From Thuidium tamariscinum (lineage: Eukaryota; Streptophyta; Bryopsida; Hypnales; Thuidiaceae), in the NCBI GenBank assembly GCA_947034885.2, contig OX344752.2:6200001-6264000 (forward strand): 64,000 nt of DNA, given 5' to 3'. The position numbers and the translations under genes are program-made. This document shows positions 30,330 to 43,059 of this stretch, one piece after another. The notes below the pieces were generated by a model, which saw nothing but the letters and a program-made list of their open reading frames with translations, was not told the DNA's origin and did not search any database. How positions within the stretch are numbered: position 1 is the stretch's first letter; every line of letters begins with the position of its first letter.

Positions 30330-31090
30330 TAAATGCTCAAACTATGTTTTTTGAAAATATAGCAATTCTAGGTAGGTCATTATAAATGGATTTTTTTATT
30401 TTTTTATTTTTTTTAAATTTTCACACAACATTTTCTCAAGGAGTATCTTTTTAAGGCCCAACAATTTTCATAACTTTTGACTACATAGTTAAAAAAAATA
30501 TTACGAGATATGTAGTTTTCATTGCTTAGTGGGTATCTCTAGCCAAAAAAAAATCTTTCAAAATTATTTTTTTATGAAATAAAAATTCGAAATTTGTTAT
30601 TTAGATTTATATCTAAGTGGAAAGTTTTGAGTCATTATGTTTTGATCAATGAGTCAAAAGTTATGACAAGTTTTAGTTAGGGGTAGATTGTGGGTAGTTA
30701 CAAAATTTATAGTCTAGAAAAAAGTTTGAAATTCTTTATTTAATTCTATTTTTGATATTTTGTAAAAAATTAAAAAAACCAGTAGGTGTAGATTGTGTAT
30801 TACATCATTTTAGTCATTGGAATTGGCATTTTTCAATTCTATAAATAAATTGTTTACATTCAATATTTTGATTCGTTTTCTATTTCTTTTTATTTACTAT
30901 GTTTTTTCTATATGTTGTACAATTCCAAATGGTTTCAAATTTTTTAAGCATTTAGCCAACTTGACTTGAAAAATAAATCCTAAGATCAAGTACCATTTTT
31001 CATACAAATGTGACCTTGTAAAGTGCAAGTGCCTAGTTTTTCACAAGGCCAAAAAAATGATTTTTGCTAATTCAAATGCTAATATTTAAG
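30330..31090. repeat. Partial copy of the AACCCCTAAAGCCC TIR family
   Basis: Shares AATTTTCATAACTTTTGAC, TTTTGATCAATGAGTCAAAA, GTAGTTACA(A/G)AAT and TATATGTTGTACAATT with 61687-62635, in the same order. The ends are decayed. Confidence 0.6.
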
Positions 31091-31145
31091 TTATCAAGAT
31101 GCATCGATGCAATCTAAGTTATTAAGATAAATCATTAGAAAGATG

Positions 31146-31486
31146 CATAAGAGGATTTCTAGCTGGTTTATAGGACTGCAAGTTCCCAAATGCTAGGAAT
31201 GTATTGGGAACACTAGGAACGCGATGTTGATGTGGTCGAGCGATTGCCACGTCCAAAAAAAACTAATTCTTTATTAAATTTAATAAATTATTATATATTT
31301 TCAAAAAAAAATTAAATCATTTTTTTGCTTTTTAATACATTTTGAAGTTTTTTGGAAAAAAAATTTTAATTTTTTTTTTTCAAAATTCAAAAATTCAAAC
31401 CAACGGGGGGCTTATCTATAGCAGTGGGAACAGTTTTAGGGAACACCCTTGAAACGGTCTTCTGGGGGCCCAAAAATCCTCTTATG
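31146..31486. mobile_element. Short TIR element with poly(A/T)-rich interior
   Basis: A 341-bp segment with ends CATAAGAGGATTT and AAATCCTCTTATG. The interior holds GGTCGAGCGATTGCCACGTC. A similar motif (GGTCGAGATATTGCCACGTC, opposite strand) lies in the loop of the long inverted repeat at 56780-57005. The target duplication is unclear. Confidence 0.45.
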
Positions 31487-32164
31487 AATTAATCTCAAAT
31501 ACTATAAGGTAAAGAATGAGATGACAATATCTTTGTTAAATAATTGGTATTATTGAAAAATAAATTTTGTTAGTTGTTGAAAATAGAAATGTTTCCCAAG
31601 ATTTTTTTTTTATAAAGCAATGTAAGAATACTTCTTTTCCAAAAGAATTCCATCTATTTTTTGAATTATTCTCCAATGTCCTATAGGTAGAATTTTTAAA
31701 ACTTTGAAGAAATGAAATTGTAAATTTTTTAAAAAACTTTGTAGATTAGATTTGAAATGACATAAATTGATTTTGGTTTTATATACTATTTCCTTAACCT
31801 CTTTTTTTAACACAACTACAATGTTAGATTTGATAGTTACCTATCAAAACAAAAAGCATCAAATATCTTATAGAGTGTAAATTTTCAATCTATTTATAAT
31901 GTTGTTGTGCTTTCTTTTTCCATATAATCATCCTGTAGTTATAATTTGAATATTTTTAAATTTCTATCAAAACTTTGGCTTTTTGTTTGTTTGGAGTATA
32001 TTCAAAGAAATTGAAAAAGAAGCCTTCAACATTTAGTAGACAATTGAGGTACATAGGAAGAAATGGTTTTAGCTTTTCAATGAAATTGACATACGAAATA
32101 GGCAAGCAATGATATTAGCATGTCAACATGAAAATGTGAGTCTTGAGCCTTAGGTCCTATTTTA
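31487..32164. other. AT-rich intergenic DNA, nothing recognised
   Basis: No coding signal or repeat boundary identified. Confidence 0.4.
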
Positions 32165-32885
32165 CATCACCACTAGGGTATACTCTCTTGTTTTTTGCTA
32201 TAATTTTAGAAGCACAAGTCCAATGAACACAAAATTTTATTAAGCATGGTTAACTTTATGGTAATCATATCACTTATTTTTTAAATTATAAAAAATCATT
32301 TTTTAATTTAAAATTTATTTTTAACTTGCTAGCACAACAATGTTGTTTTGGTTTTCACTATGTTACGAGTCCCTAAATTTAATTATTTGGAATTGAAACT
32401 TTTTTGGTTTACTTGCATTATAAAAAAAACTTCTATCTACCAAAAAGAATCTAAAAATATAATATTTTAAGTCCACTGCATGAGTACAAACAACACTTCT
32501 ATTGCATGTAATTTTTAAACATTGAAGATGGTTCTTCGATCATTTTTTAGTGAAATCTCATCCTTGAGATCTCATCACGATCAACTCTTCCCAAATGGCC
32601 AATTTTCAGTTTTAAAAAAATTCCTTTCTTCATTTTCTATAAATTAGAATGTAAAATTACAATAATAGAAAACTACATTTAAGAGATTTTACACTTTTTT
32701 AGTTTTTCTACTTAGAAAAATTTTCTATGTTTTTCCTTCATAGAGTATGCTTCTAAAAGGTGAACATGAAACATATTTTTCACTTTTAAAACAAAATTAT
32801 TTTTTCTAATTTTAAAGTACTCCTACAGGAAAAATTGTGTATTGTTCAAAACGCAATGTTTTTTGCACAGTGTTTCTTGCCACAA
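32165..32885. mobile_element. Degraded copy of the GGGTCATTGCAAG TIR family
   Basis: The interior follows the order of the copies at 12448-13183 and 63047-63777. One end is still visible as AGTGTTTCTTGCCACAACC; the other is lost. Approximate boundaries. Confidence 0.55.
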
Positions 32886-34479
32886 CCTCCTTGAGTGTAT
32901 GTATAAGTAGATATCCTACAACCATTAAAGGTGTTTATACTATGAACACCTATAATAAAGGTATTTATAACATAGGTGCCCTATAATCATGGAAGGTTTT
33001 ATAATATAGCCCCTATAACATGAGTGTAAAGACTCTTGTGTTCATGTGCTCATGATTTTAGATTCACATAACAGCCCTATGAATGGATAGACCTATGACC
33101 TTTTAATAAAACTTTATCTACAACTCAAAATTTTGCATAGATACTTTGTGCCACTCTTGAATTTTTTCAACAAATGATGTAGGGACTAAAAAAGTGGAGA
33201 ATTGATTTACAACAACTTCAACTTAGATAATTTTTTCCATGCAATCTAAGCATAGAGATGCAAAATACAAAGTTTGTGTAGAGCTTCATAAAGAGTTTCA
33301 AACTCAACCCTATTCCTTGTTTTTTGGTTGGGGTGAACTAAACCCCTTGCTCAACCTTAAAAAAAATGTAGAATTTTTTAATTTTCTGCACATGGTAAAA
33401 TTTGCAAATTTTGAATTCATAATTGCAATCACAGCCACAAATTAGCTAAGGAGGGTGTACAAGGCAAACTAATGAAGCAAAAAATAGGGACCATTTTTTT
33501 ACTTGCACCCCTAGAATGACTTGGAAGAAGGATAGTTGACCCCCTTATTACCCCATTTTTTACCCTTGGTAAAAACACTAAATTTTCTTTATTTGCCTCA
33601 TATGATCAAATTTGAAAATTCTGAATTCATATTTACAATCAAAGACCTGAAAATTAGCTTTGGGATATGAAGAAATACAAATTTTACACAGCACAGAGTA
33701 GGGGGCAATTTTTACATTTAACTTTTGATGCGGCAATAAGGGGTCAATCCTCCCTGGCCGGCCGAGCGAGGGGGCCTGTTTTTTCAAGTTTGTCAAGTCA
33801 ACTTTCGTGCTTTTGTGGACTCTCATCTGATCTTTTGCGGACAATTCCGAGCATTTTCAAAGACTTAACCGTGGGACTCGTTCTCAGCTCGGAACTAATA
33901 ATAGAGAACCAAACCCTCACCACCACTTACCAGAAATCTCTGGTGCGCCTCAGTCTAACAGTTCTTGTTGGTGCCAAGTCTCTGATAAAGTGAGATTGAA
34001 CAGAGTTGCTGCATCACTATTAAAGGAGTTGGTGCAATCCAAGTTTTCATTCATGGCTGAATTGTGCATCACTTGGTAACTAACGTGCAAGTGTCAGAAT
34101 TCTATATGCTGATAACTTGGTAGGACTTCAGTCACTCGTGGAAACATTGAATGGAAAAGCCAAGCAACTTCAATTACAATGCCATCTATGAAATACCATC
34201 AACGGGACTACAATTAGAGGACCCAATTACAGTAGAACTCTCAGAACAGGAACAAACTGAACTTAATTTCTTCATCAGATTCATTTTTTTCATTGCTTGT
34301 GCATAAGGTGCAAATGGATACATATAAATGAGGTTAGAATCTCGTTAATGAGACACCTCCATCGCTCACATGGTTCCCACTTGAACAGAGAGCCAGAGTG
34401 TATCACCTGAACTGGTAATGATAATTCATAAGTCAGATCCTCCCCAAGGCCTCAGAAGTACAAAATGGATTGAGGACGA
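32886..34479. other. Intergenic DNA, partly duplicated
   Basis: 32890-33060 resembles 17590-17760. Segments near 33391-33445 and 33605-33660 are diverged direct repeats (both have GAATTCATA then TTACAATCA- or TTGCAATCA-like blocks and AAATTAGCT). GC content rises after 33740 toward the D27-like gene, and its 3' untranslated region is probably in the last few hundred bases. Confidence 0.4.
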
Positions 34480-36640
34480 TTATCTGAGCTTCGGGCACAC
34501 TTCAGAAGCAGGATTGAATGTTGGACATGCTGTGCTGCAACATTTCTCCTTGAAAACCACATCCTGCTCTGGTGGGGGTGGCGTCTGTCCAAAGATCATC
34601 AAGCAGCTCATGTCTTCAAAATTGGGCTCCATGGTCAACGGCATCCTATCACATTGTCGTGGATCTCAACTTAGTGAGGTCATGCCACATTTGAATTCCA
34701 CCTACATGTACTTTACATGTGAACGCTGGACTACAATAGACGAATTATAAACTAGATAGTGACCTCTGTAGGAGGGAGAAATGTGATGCGAGGCAGAAAA
34801 TTCATCCTCCCACAGAGACTACTGTTTAGCAAAGCCCACAACGACGTCTATGGAAATGGCCGCTATCCACATAGCACGTACGTTCATGAATGACCAAAAG
34901 TGGACTATGGAAGCTGATGATATAGTTTATGGCGACACTTACCCAAGCTCTGAGGTGAAGAAATACTGGGTGGGCATCTTGCATGAATTTACACAAAGCC
35001 CTGTGCACCCACTTGTTTCGAGGTAACGGCATTTCTCTATTTGGACGCCACTTTTCAAGGTTTTATCCTTGATCGTCACCTCAACTACCTGCACATTTCC
35101 ATGAGCAATATAGAGTTATGATCAGAAAGTGAAAAAAACTGAATTGAGTGTATTAAAGAATTTGTTACAGCATTTCAGGACCAAATTCGTTCATGAAAGC
35201 AGGGTTGACTCGTATCAATGTAACGATGTTACCCTAAACCCTAAACTATGCTCAACTGCATGGTTCTGGCTTTCTGAAAGTTCACCTCACAAGGGCCGAC
35301 GAGCCATGAGAAGAAGAGAGGCGTGATGCGGGCATTAAGTTGAGCTCCCCAATCGGAGTAAGGGAAGAGTTTTCGGAACCAGTTTGGCACCTTTGGGAAA
35401 CCCTTCACAGTCACACAATCAATAGATTTCCATCAACAATTCTACTGCTTTTTCTGGTGGAACATGATTTGCAAGGAGTACACAGGCTAAAATGGTTGCT
35501 TGCACTGCCGACTCATTAGTTTCGTAGCTATTGCGAAGAAGTCCTTTTGGGGTTGTCGGAGTGCACAACTTCAACTGTGAGATTCTCTTCTTTCCATTTT
35601 TGAGCCCCAAATGCTTGCCATAAATACTTGTCCTCCCGTATACTGAGTTCCATCTCCGCACGATTCTGAGGCGAGAATCTTGTCTCAAAGAACTAAGCCC
35701 CCTATAGAGATTTCAAATCGCATTTCGCAAATTTCCTTTATTTTAGGAATGCAAAGTCTTGCATTCTGCCAACCTCTGTTCAGAGTCTATGAAGCTGAGG
35801 TGAAGATACAATCAGCATCGAATCTATGATTCAAAGAGACAAGGCAACACTACTGCTAATTACAGCCTTTTTACAATAAAATCTCTATGTTTGGCAATGT
35901 TGTGAGTATGCAAAACTGACACATACAGAGGCATTCAAAATTTCAACTTGAGCTCAAGCTAACAGCTCTCGCTACGGAGTTTCCTGAGATTTCAAAATGG
36001 ATGACGAAGAAACCTGACAAACCTAATTATGGAATCCGGTGTAGCTGTGTAATTCTGTTATTTATTCTCCTTCGCCTAGTGAAACCACCCACCATTCAAA
36101 GGGATTAAAACCAAACTACTGTCAACCTTTACTACCCCGGACAAGGCGCAAACAAGCCCACCAACGGCAAAACGATGAATAGGAGAGACTTACTTGCAAC
36201 ACTGCAGCTTGCTGCTCGGCTGCGTTCCTGTTCCTCGCCAAAGCATGTGAGACTTCCACCATACCCTCATACCCCTCCTCCCAGCTCCGTGGAGACTGAA
36301 GTGAAGTGAAGAATCAGCATAAAACATCTAGCATCATGAATTTGACAAAGGTCTGAGTAAACCCTAATTTTAGAAGAAGAAAAACTCCCAAGAAGTGAGA
36401 CTTGGCTTACGAAATGTGGGCAACCTGCCAGCCAGCAACTCTGCCAAAGGCTTGTCGGCATCCATTGATGAAGACAAGGTCGGTGAAGGAGTCCTTGTAC
36501 TTTCGCTTCTCCCCTCGGGCGCTTGGCTCAGCCCGAACTTCTGCACATGGTATTGTTGCGAATTTCCTCCGCCTCATCGAAATTTCTGCTGAAAGAACAG
36601 AGCATGGCGCTAATTGTAACAAGGATGAAGTCACAGCCAT
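34480..36640 (-). CDS. D27-like carotenoid isomerase family protein
   Basis: Five exons on the minus strand: 36640-36425, 36295-36194, 35402-35286, 35088-34943, 34645-34480. They sum to 747 nt, or 248 aa, in one frame. Diagnostic D27-family features in order: [87 protein letters not shown] and [10 protein letters not shown]. The protein ends in a cysteine-rich tail closing CPKLR, which from memory looks more like D27-like 1 than canonical D27. D27 is an iron-dependent plastid beta-carotene 9-cis/trans isomerase that starts strigolactone synthesis; D27-like proteins also isomerise carotenoids. The N-terminus (about 40 residues, Arg/Ser-rich) suits a plastid transit peptide. The exon 1 donor is a weak CAG|GTTGCC, chosen because it restores frame and family spacing. 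Confidence 0.85.
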
Positions 36641-38143
36641 GAGGTCAAACCGCTGATTGAATGAAAACTCACAGCACTGCAGTGCCAAATCTGCTCAGTA
36701 AGCGGCAGCTTCATTCGCATCACATAACGGTTGACCAAAGAAGTGCGGCTCTGACGTTTAAGTAATTGCTCCTCAATCCTACTGCTGTTCTTGTTTCTTC
36801 CAAGTGCCTGTCCCTCTCAATTTGCGAAGAGACGGAATGAGAGGTTACTCCAACTGAGGTAATTTGATGCTGGAGCTCCAAAAGCAGCTTTAGGTGGGTC
36901 CAACCCTAGTACAGAGGCAGAATCTGTGAACCACAGGAAGATGACCATTATCGTGTGGATTAGGAGAGAGAATTCTAGATCATCAGACGACGAAGCTCCA
37001 CTCAAACGATCGCTCAGTTCACGACAGGCATTTCAGGACTACTATTGTAAAACCCTGCCATATTCGCCGGCTGAACGAATGCCAGTTCTGTCACCCGTCA
37101 TCAACAACCGCCGAAATTGGATCAGCAGTCTTGGAACACAGGAGCACGAAAATCTGGAGTCGCGGCTCTGCATCTTCAAGCCCGGGCGTGGGAATTTTCA
37201 ATCATGAGGGGCGATCGCATTCAAATGCATTCGCCGAAGCAGCTGTGGTCAATTCAGGCGAGGCCCACGCGAAGCCATTTAAGCTAATTTGAAAGGCTGC
37301 TGCTGCTCTTTCCACTCTGTCGAGAAAGGCCAAAGCTCGATCGACGCTGAGGTCGACGCAGGCAAGAATACAGCCGTCGTATACAACACAACCAAATTTC
37401 AGCCTGCACTAGAGCGGCTTTGCTGCATTGAACATATAGGGGGCGTCGCGGACTCACAGCTGCAACCTGGAGCAGTTTCTTCTAGTTTTTCTTTCATTAC
37501 ATCTGAGGCTAGCTACTGTACCTAATCCCCCATGAATAGTGAAATTCTACTGCACGTTTTCTCAAAATGCAAGGAGAGGGGTTGTATTTATGAGAATCTT
37601 CAGAATTCGAGAATCTCATTTCTTTTTTATGCTCTCTCCTGGTGACTTCATTGTTCCGTCCTAGTTTTCCTCTTGCAATAAGAGGATATCAAAGTTCCTT
37701 TCTTGATTTTCTCTCACACGCTAATAGGATCCATCAGAGAGCAGATAAATTGAAAGACAGTGCGGACAAAGCGCGTACCGACTACAGTGTCAGTCGGCTG
37801 CTTTGCTCGCGAACGATATTGACTCCTTCACTTTTTCGTTGCGGAGCGACGCGTGAGTATTTGCACTGATTCCCGTTGATGAAACCCTGGTTTGGATTTG
37901 TCGAACTGTGTCGTCCGCTTAAGATTTGTCTACATCGTGGTGAAGCTTGCAGACGTTGGACACACACCCGTTTTTTTATTGTCGCTCTTTCTACAACGAG
38001 TGTTTTGCGGCTTATTTTGACGACGCTCCGGGTGCTAGGATGGAGGAAGGGTGTGGAAAGGAGTTGACCCTAGTGTATGGTGCATGCGATTGATTGCGCT
38101 CCGAAAATTCTAAAACGGAATTGCGCTTACGCAGGGGGTTAAG
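36641..38143. promoter_or_regulatory. Shared intergenic region between divergent D27-like gene and CK1 copy 3
   Basis: About 1.5 kb separates two divergently oriented genes. It is GC-richer than the repeat DNA and no coding exon is recognised. A CAG/CGG junction after a pyrimidine stretch near 36655 on the minus strand could be the acceptor of a 5' untranslated intron of the D27-like gene. Promoter elements were not resolved. Confidence 0.4.
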
Positions 38144-38234
38144 ATGGCGTCGTCTTCGTCACCTGTGCTTATAGGCAGCAAGTACCGGCTTGGTCTGAAA
38201 AATCTCCATGACTCTCATGATGAGACCTATTTCG
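38144..38234 (+). other. Diverged duplicate of CK1 first exon
   Basis: This 91-nt segment has exactly the length of exon 1 of copy 3, lies 296 bp upstream of it, starts ATGGCGTCGTCTTCG, keeps GGCAGCAAGTACCGGCTTGG and ends at the same type of GGTAAGTG donor with the same phase. The frame is open: it begins MASSSSPVLIGSKYRLG, but LKNLHDSHDETYFG replaces [14 protein letters not shown], so the ATP-binding glycine loop is gone. It could be a decayed exon or an alternative first exon of copy 3. Confidence 0.7.
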
Positions 38235-38439
38235 GTAAGTGTGCGACACCGCATGGTGGGATTGGTGTTCTTGATAAGATTTGAAGGTAATTGTGAAAAC
38301 GTCGCCCTACATCTCTGAAGGACTTATCAATATCAGTATCCGCATGGTGGAATTGGTACTAGGTTATCGCGGTGGAGCGTGCCAGTGATTGCGCTCTGGG
38401 AATCAGAGAGCGGGAGTTGTATATACGAAGACGGTAAAG

Positions 38440-41400
38440 ATGGCGTCGTCTTCGTTGGAGCCGCGTGTCGGCAACAAGTACCTGCTTGGTCGGAAAATTG
38501 GCAGTGGTTTATTTGCTGAGATCTTTCTCGGTACGTGCGGGGCACCGCCTGGTTCATGTTGTGACTGGATCACCGTTTAGTGACAGTCAGGAGATCCTTT
38601 GCTGATTGTGGAAGAGGCTCTCGAATTGCCCTACACATCCCAAGCGTTCGTTTCAACCCTCTTGGCATGGTTGCATCAGATAATGCCGATGGTAGAGCAC
38701 TCTCAGGACATTTGAAGCTGGTATCTGATGATGGTTCTTTCTTGAAACCGAGATTCGAGTGTGACCGTGTTTATGAAATCAGGAATGTGCTTGCAATGTT
38801 TGAATTTCTGGCATCGATGAGGTTCTTCGTCTTGCATGTCACCATTTTGGGTTCTTGCCGACTTTTCATCGGAAGTTTCTAGATTGAAAGATTGGGCGCA
38901 CAATCGGATAGCAGATTGGTTGACTAATTGTCCTGCACTGTGCGACAGGCATCAATATTCAGACGAACGAGGAGGTCGGAATCAAGCTGGTACGTCAGCT
39001 CGATCAATTTGTGTCATGTCGTCTAGGCGTCGTCGGCAACGGCAGAATTGGTTGCTAAAGAACTTCCGAATCATGGAGACCGGCGCATCGGTTGCATGCA
39101 TTCAAGCTAGTGGAATTGAAAGTCGCTTTTTGGCATAACTATCAGCCTAGTTTAGGGTGCTATTTCAGAGATTGGAAATGTTGGATCGGTATGGTCTTGT
39201 CAGGGGTGGAACTGTGGGTTCCGAAGGGTAATGGGGAAGTTGTATGTTGTCTTCACCCGACTTTCATGAAGTCACGTCTCAGTAATGGAAAGTGACTCTG
39301 AGGGCTTTGGTTGTCCCTGATTCCCTGTACTTCGGTTGCTTTCAGGAAAGCATCAAGACGAAGCATCCACAGCTGCTTTACGAGTCCAAGCTGTACCGAA
39401 TTCTTCAGGGGGGAAGTAAGGAGCCTTGAACTGGCAATCATCAATTGTTCCGTGTGTTCGTTTTGTGTTCCTTAATTTTTGGTGGAAAGCGCTTTGATTC
39501 TGCGTTTTCCTCACCCCATTTCTTGAAAATGGTGCGCGTCTTTTGGATGATGGTGTGGCAAGACCGAATTGTCATTTTTGATGCGGCGCGGTTACGGTAC
39601 CCTGATAGGACCAAATGCGCGAGCACCAAAGTGCAAAAAGTGTTCTTTTTATGAATTCTTTAGTAGTAAAAATTCTTTCTACTGAAGTAGGGCGTGCACA
39701 ATCAGGATGTGGCACTCCGACATGGTGTTCAATCTGAATTATCCTTGCACACTCTGTTTCGAATTTTGTTTCTACAGTGTGCCCCTGATTCATGTCGGGC
39801 ATTTGAGGTGAGGTGAGCGTCTTTTGATGGAAAATGGTTTTTTCTTCTGGTTCAGCTGGAATACCCAACATCAGATGGTTCGGCATAGAAGGAGACTACA
39901 ATGTCTTGGTTCTCGATTTGCTGGGACCAAGTCTTGAAGACCTTTTCAACTTCTGCAGTCGGAAGTTCTCTTTGAAGACCGTTCTAATGCTCGCTGACCA
40001 GCTGGTACGTATAGAGTTTTACTGGATGTAGTTATTGAGTAGCGAGTTGAAGTGGAGATTTGTGCTTTCAGAGTTTGAAGTGCAGCAGGACAAAAACCAC
40101 CAGGATTGAGGCTTCTCTGTTACGTTTGTGCAGATCAACCGAGTGGAGTATGTTCACTCTAAGAGCTTTCTCCACAGAGACATTAAGCCTGACAACTTTT
40201 TGATGGGGTTCGGAAGGCGAGCAAATCAGGTATTTGGAACACCCCTTTCATCCCTCTCGTTCCTAGGCTTTGAGACTTCACATTGTTGTGATCTGAAGAG
40301 GATGGATGGATTCTGGCATCCTCAATGTGGCATGTTGTCCGGTACTTATTCTTAATTCACTGAAGCTTAGGGACGACACCGAGTTCGATGAGAAGTTGCG
40401 CATGGTTTTCTTTCTCAAATTGGTAGATATATTTCTATGTCAAATTAGATTTTAATCGGAGATAGCCATGACGTTCGACAATCTTTACCGAAGTGTAGGA
40501 TTTAGTAGTAGAGGCTGGTAAGAAAGACGAGAAGTACCATTTGGTTTAGAAGTATATATGTGTTTCTGTTTTAGTACTTGAAGGTTCTGAGCGCAGATTG
40601 GATTGTGTAGGTCTACGTTATCGATTTTGGGCTTGCCAAGAAGTACCGTGACCCTTCCACCCATCAGCATATTCCATACAGGTAATCCTGGCGTGTTTCT
40701 GGACTTGCAGTGCGCAACATCTTTGTACTGGAAATATCGGTTGTCTTCCTGGATGTTTTATGTATTTGGATCGTGAAAGAAATAAGTTTGCCGTCCGATC
40801 TTTTGGTTTATTTACATGCGTTTTGGCGCTCGTACCATGTTTTCAAGATGTTGACCGATGGTTTGTTGATCATTAGGGAAAACAAGAATTTGACGGGGAA
40901 GGCACGGTACGCTAGTATCAACACGCATCTTGGCATTGGTAAGTAGTTCCGGCCTTCTTGATAGTTTCCTTCTCCTTGTGCACCTTCTCCTCCCTTCTTT
41001 CTTCCGTGCACCCTTGTGCTGGATTGGGATGGCGTCTGATCGATTTGGTTTGTATTTTCTGACCAGAGCAAAGCAGAAGAGACGATTTGGAGTCTCTTGG
41101 TTACGTACTGATGTACTTTTTGAGGGGCAGGTGAGTTGCCTAGTGCTTTGTGAGCTTGCTTGTGCAAGAATGTTGCACCGCTAGTTAATGTGTATACTTC
41201 AGTACGATCTCAATTTTTTAATCCACGATGGCTGCTCAATGAATACGTAAGGCGTGCTTGTAATCTGTATTTTGGGTATCAAGCATTAGTGCAGTGGAAC
41301 AGCTTTTGAAGTTCAGAATGCAAGGTGTATTGATTGTTGAAAGTGAGATTGTTTTGTGTGAACCAGTCTTCCCTGGCAAGGGCTAAAGGCAGGAACGAAG

Positions 41401-42587
41401 AAGCAGAAGTATGAAAGGATCAGCGAGAAGAAAATGTCTACGCCCATTGAGGTATTTGCCAGAGATCTCCATGAGTCAGAAATTGACTTTAAAAACATTT
41501 GGCTTCGTGCGTATTGGAAGCGTTGGAGTTGACGAGGCGCTCTTGGTTGGATTTCCGTAGTGTTCAGAGAGATTATTGACTTGCTCATCTTCATGCAGGT
41601 TCTGTGTAAGAACTACCCCTCCGAATTCGCGTCGTACTTCCAATACTGCCGGTCTTTGCGCTTCGATGACAAGCCCGACTACGCATACTTGAAACGAATC
41701 TTGAGTGACCTGTTTATCCGTCAGGGTAATGCAATTTGACGGTTTTGTAGATGTAGCGTGGTCTGTGGGGTTTACGACATATCAGAGCGTGAAAATATGA
41801 TGTCCATACTCCTTCGATTCACTGTGGTTTAATGCGGTTTTTGAGTGCATATCTGAGATCGGTAGCTGAAATCTTGTGAATCATAGAAGAGGCAGTTGAT
41901 GACTGTTTGGCAATTGCCTGATCGCCACGACACACATTGCTTTCCATTTTGATTCGTTCTTCAGTTTTGACTGACATTCGTATTTGTGCAGTTTTCCAAT
42001 ATGACTACGTTTTTGATTGGACCATTTTGAAGTATCAACAGGCACAAATCTCTGGTGATCCGCCCCGCACATTGGTATGCAAAACATGAGTTCAGTTTTG
42101 GCATTCGAGTGCTTGAATATAGTGTACATCTTATGCAAAATCATCTGATTCTATTTCTCTTTCTGTATACATTGCATTTCTGCTGTCAAGCGTCGTTGCC
42201 TACTGGGTCTCGTGCACCACCATTCACTTTTTCGAGTGTGATGGTCTTATCTGCTGGGGTTGCTGTGTTCCTTGCTCCTACTATTGTTTTGAGGTTGTCA
42301 AAACTCAATCCCTCGGGGGTTAAGCTGTTCCTAGTGTTTCTGCTTATTGCGTAATCCCCAATTTGATTTCTCTACTTTTATGTCAGGGTGCTGATGGTGG
42401 GCAAAGCAGCGGAGCGGCAGGTGATCATGCTTCAGCAGGTCAAAATCTCCGAGGGACCCAGCGTTCAGCAGAGGCTGTTGCTTCCCGGCGGAGGCTTGTA
42501 AGTGGTTCAACTGGCTCAGGAGCCTCGAATGCTCTGGATTCATCAGAACACCGGAGTCCCGGTCATGAAGAGGCTGGAAAGGATTCT
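38440..42587 (+). CDS. Casein kinase 1-like Ser/Thr kinase, copy 3, lacking its last exon
   Basis: Twelve exons: 38440-38530, 38949-38989, 39346-39415, 39856-40004, 40134-40229, 40611-40681, 40877-40938, 41067-41130, 41367-41451, 41599-41725, 41992-42074 and 42387-42587. Exons 2-12 have the same lengths as in copy 2. Start [10 protein letters not shown]: the Met used by copies 1 and 2 is Leu here, while the upstream ATG, lost in them, is present. HRDIKPDN and DFGLAKKY are kept, but the glycine loop reads [11 protein letters not shown] (third loop glycine to alanine), GTARYAS reads GKARYAS, and FIREG reads FIRQV. Exon 13, encoding the last 110 codons of copy 2, is absent: homology ends in intron 12 near 43175. 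If intron 12 is retained the protein ends at 42707 after about 40 new residues; fusion to the next gene is discussed separately. Probably a degenerating or repurposed copy. Confidence 0.78.
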
Positions 42588-43059
42588 GTAAGTTTCTGTC
42601 ACGATTTGGAGGAAACATCTTTCCCAAGAAACAGGAGTAGAGCTATATATTACGAATTTCTATATGTATCTGTGGATGAATTTGCTGAGTTTACGTGTCC
42701 GTCTTGATAGACTACTGAGGAATCGCTAGTGCTTCGGAGTATGCAATTGGGTGATGTACGGGGCAATAGTTTTTCAATGATCATCGTCTGTCCCACATTT
42801 TTCAGAGGACCTATTTTTCTTGTTTATTTTCCTTCAATGTTGGCGTCGTGACTAAGAATATTGTTTTGAGGAATGCCGATTTCCTGGAGAAAAATTAAGC
42901 TACCACGAAGGATTGTCCCAGGAAGCTTTAGACGTTTTTGGAATTTTGTGAACCCCCAAATCTACCGAAATGAAATCTGCAAAGTGAATCCAATGTTTGG
43001 AAGCTCTGTCAAACCTGCGAAAGTTGTACTTCGAGTAACTATGTAAAAGACAATCGTTC

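Noticed and set aside
33667..33993. 108-codon open frame upstream of the D27-like gene
   Set aside because: No recognisable motif, partly built from a diverged direct repeat, and no supporting splice structure.
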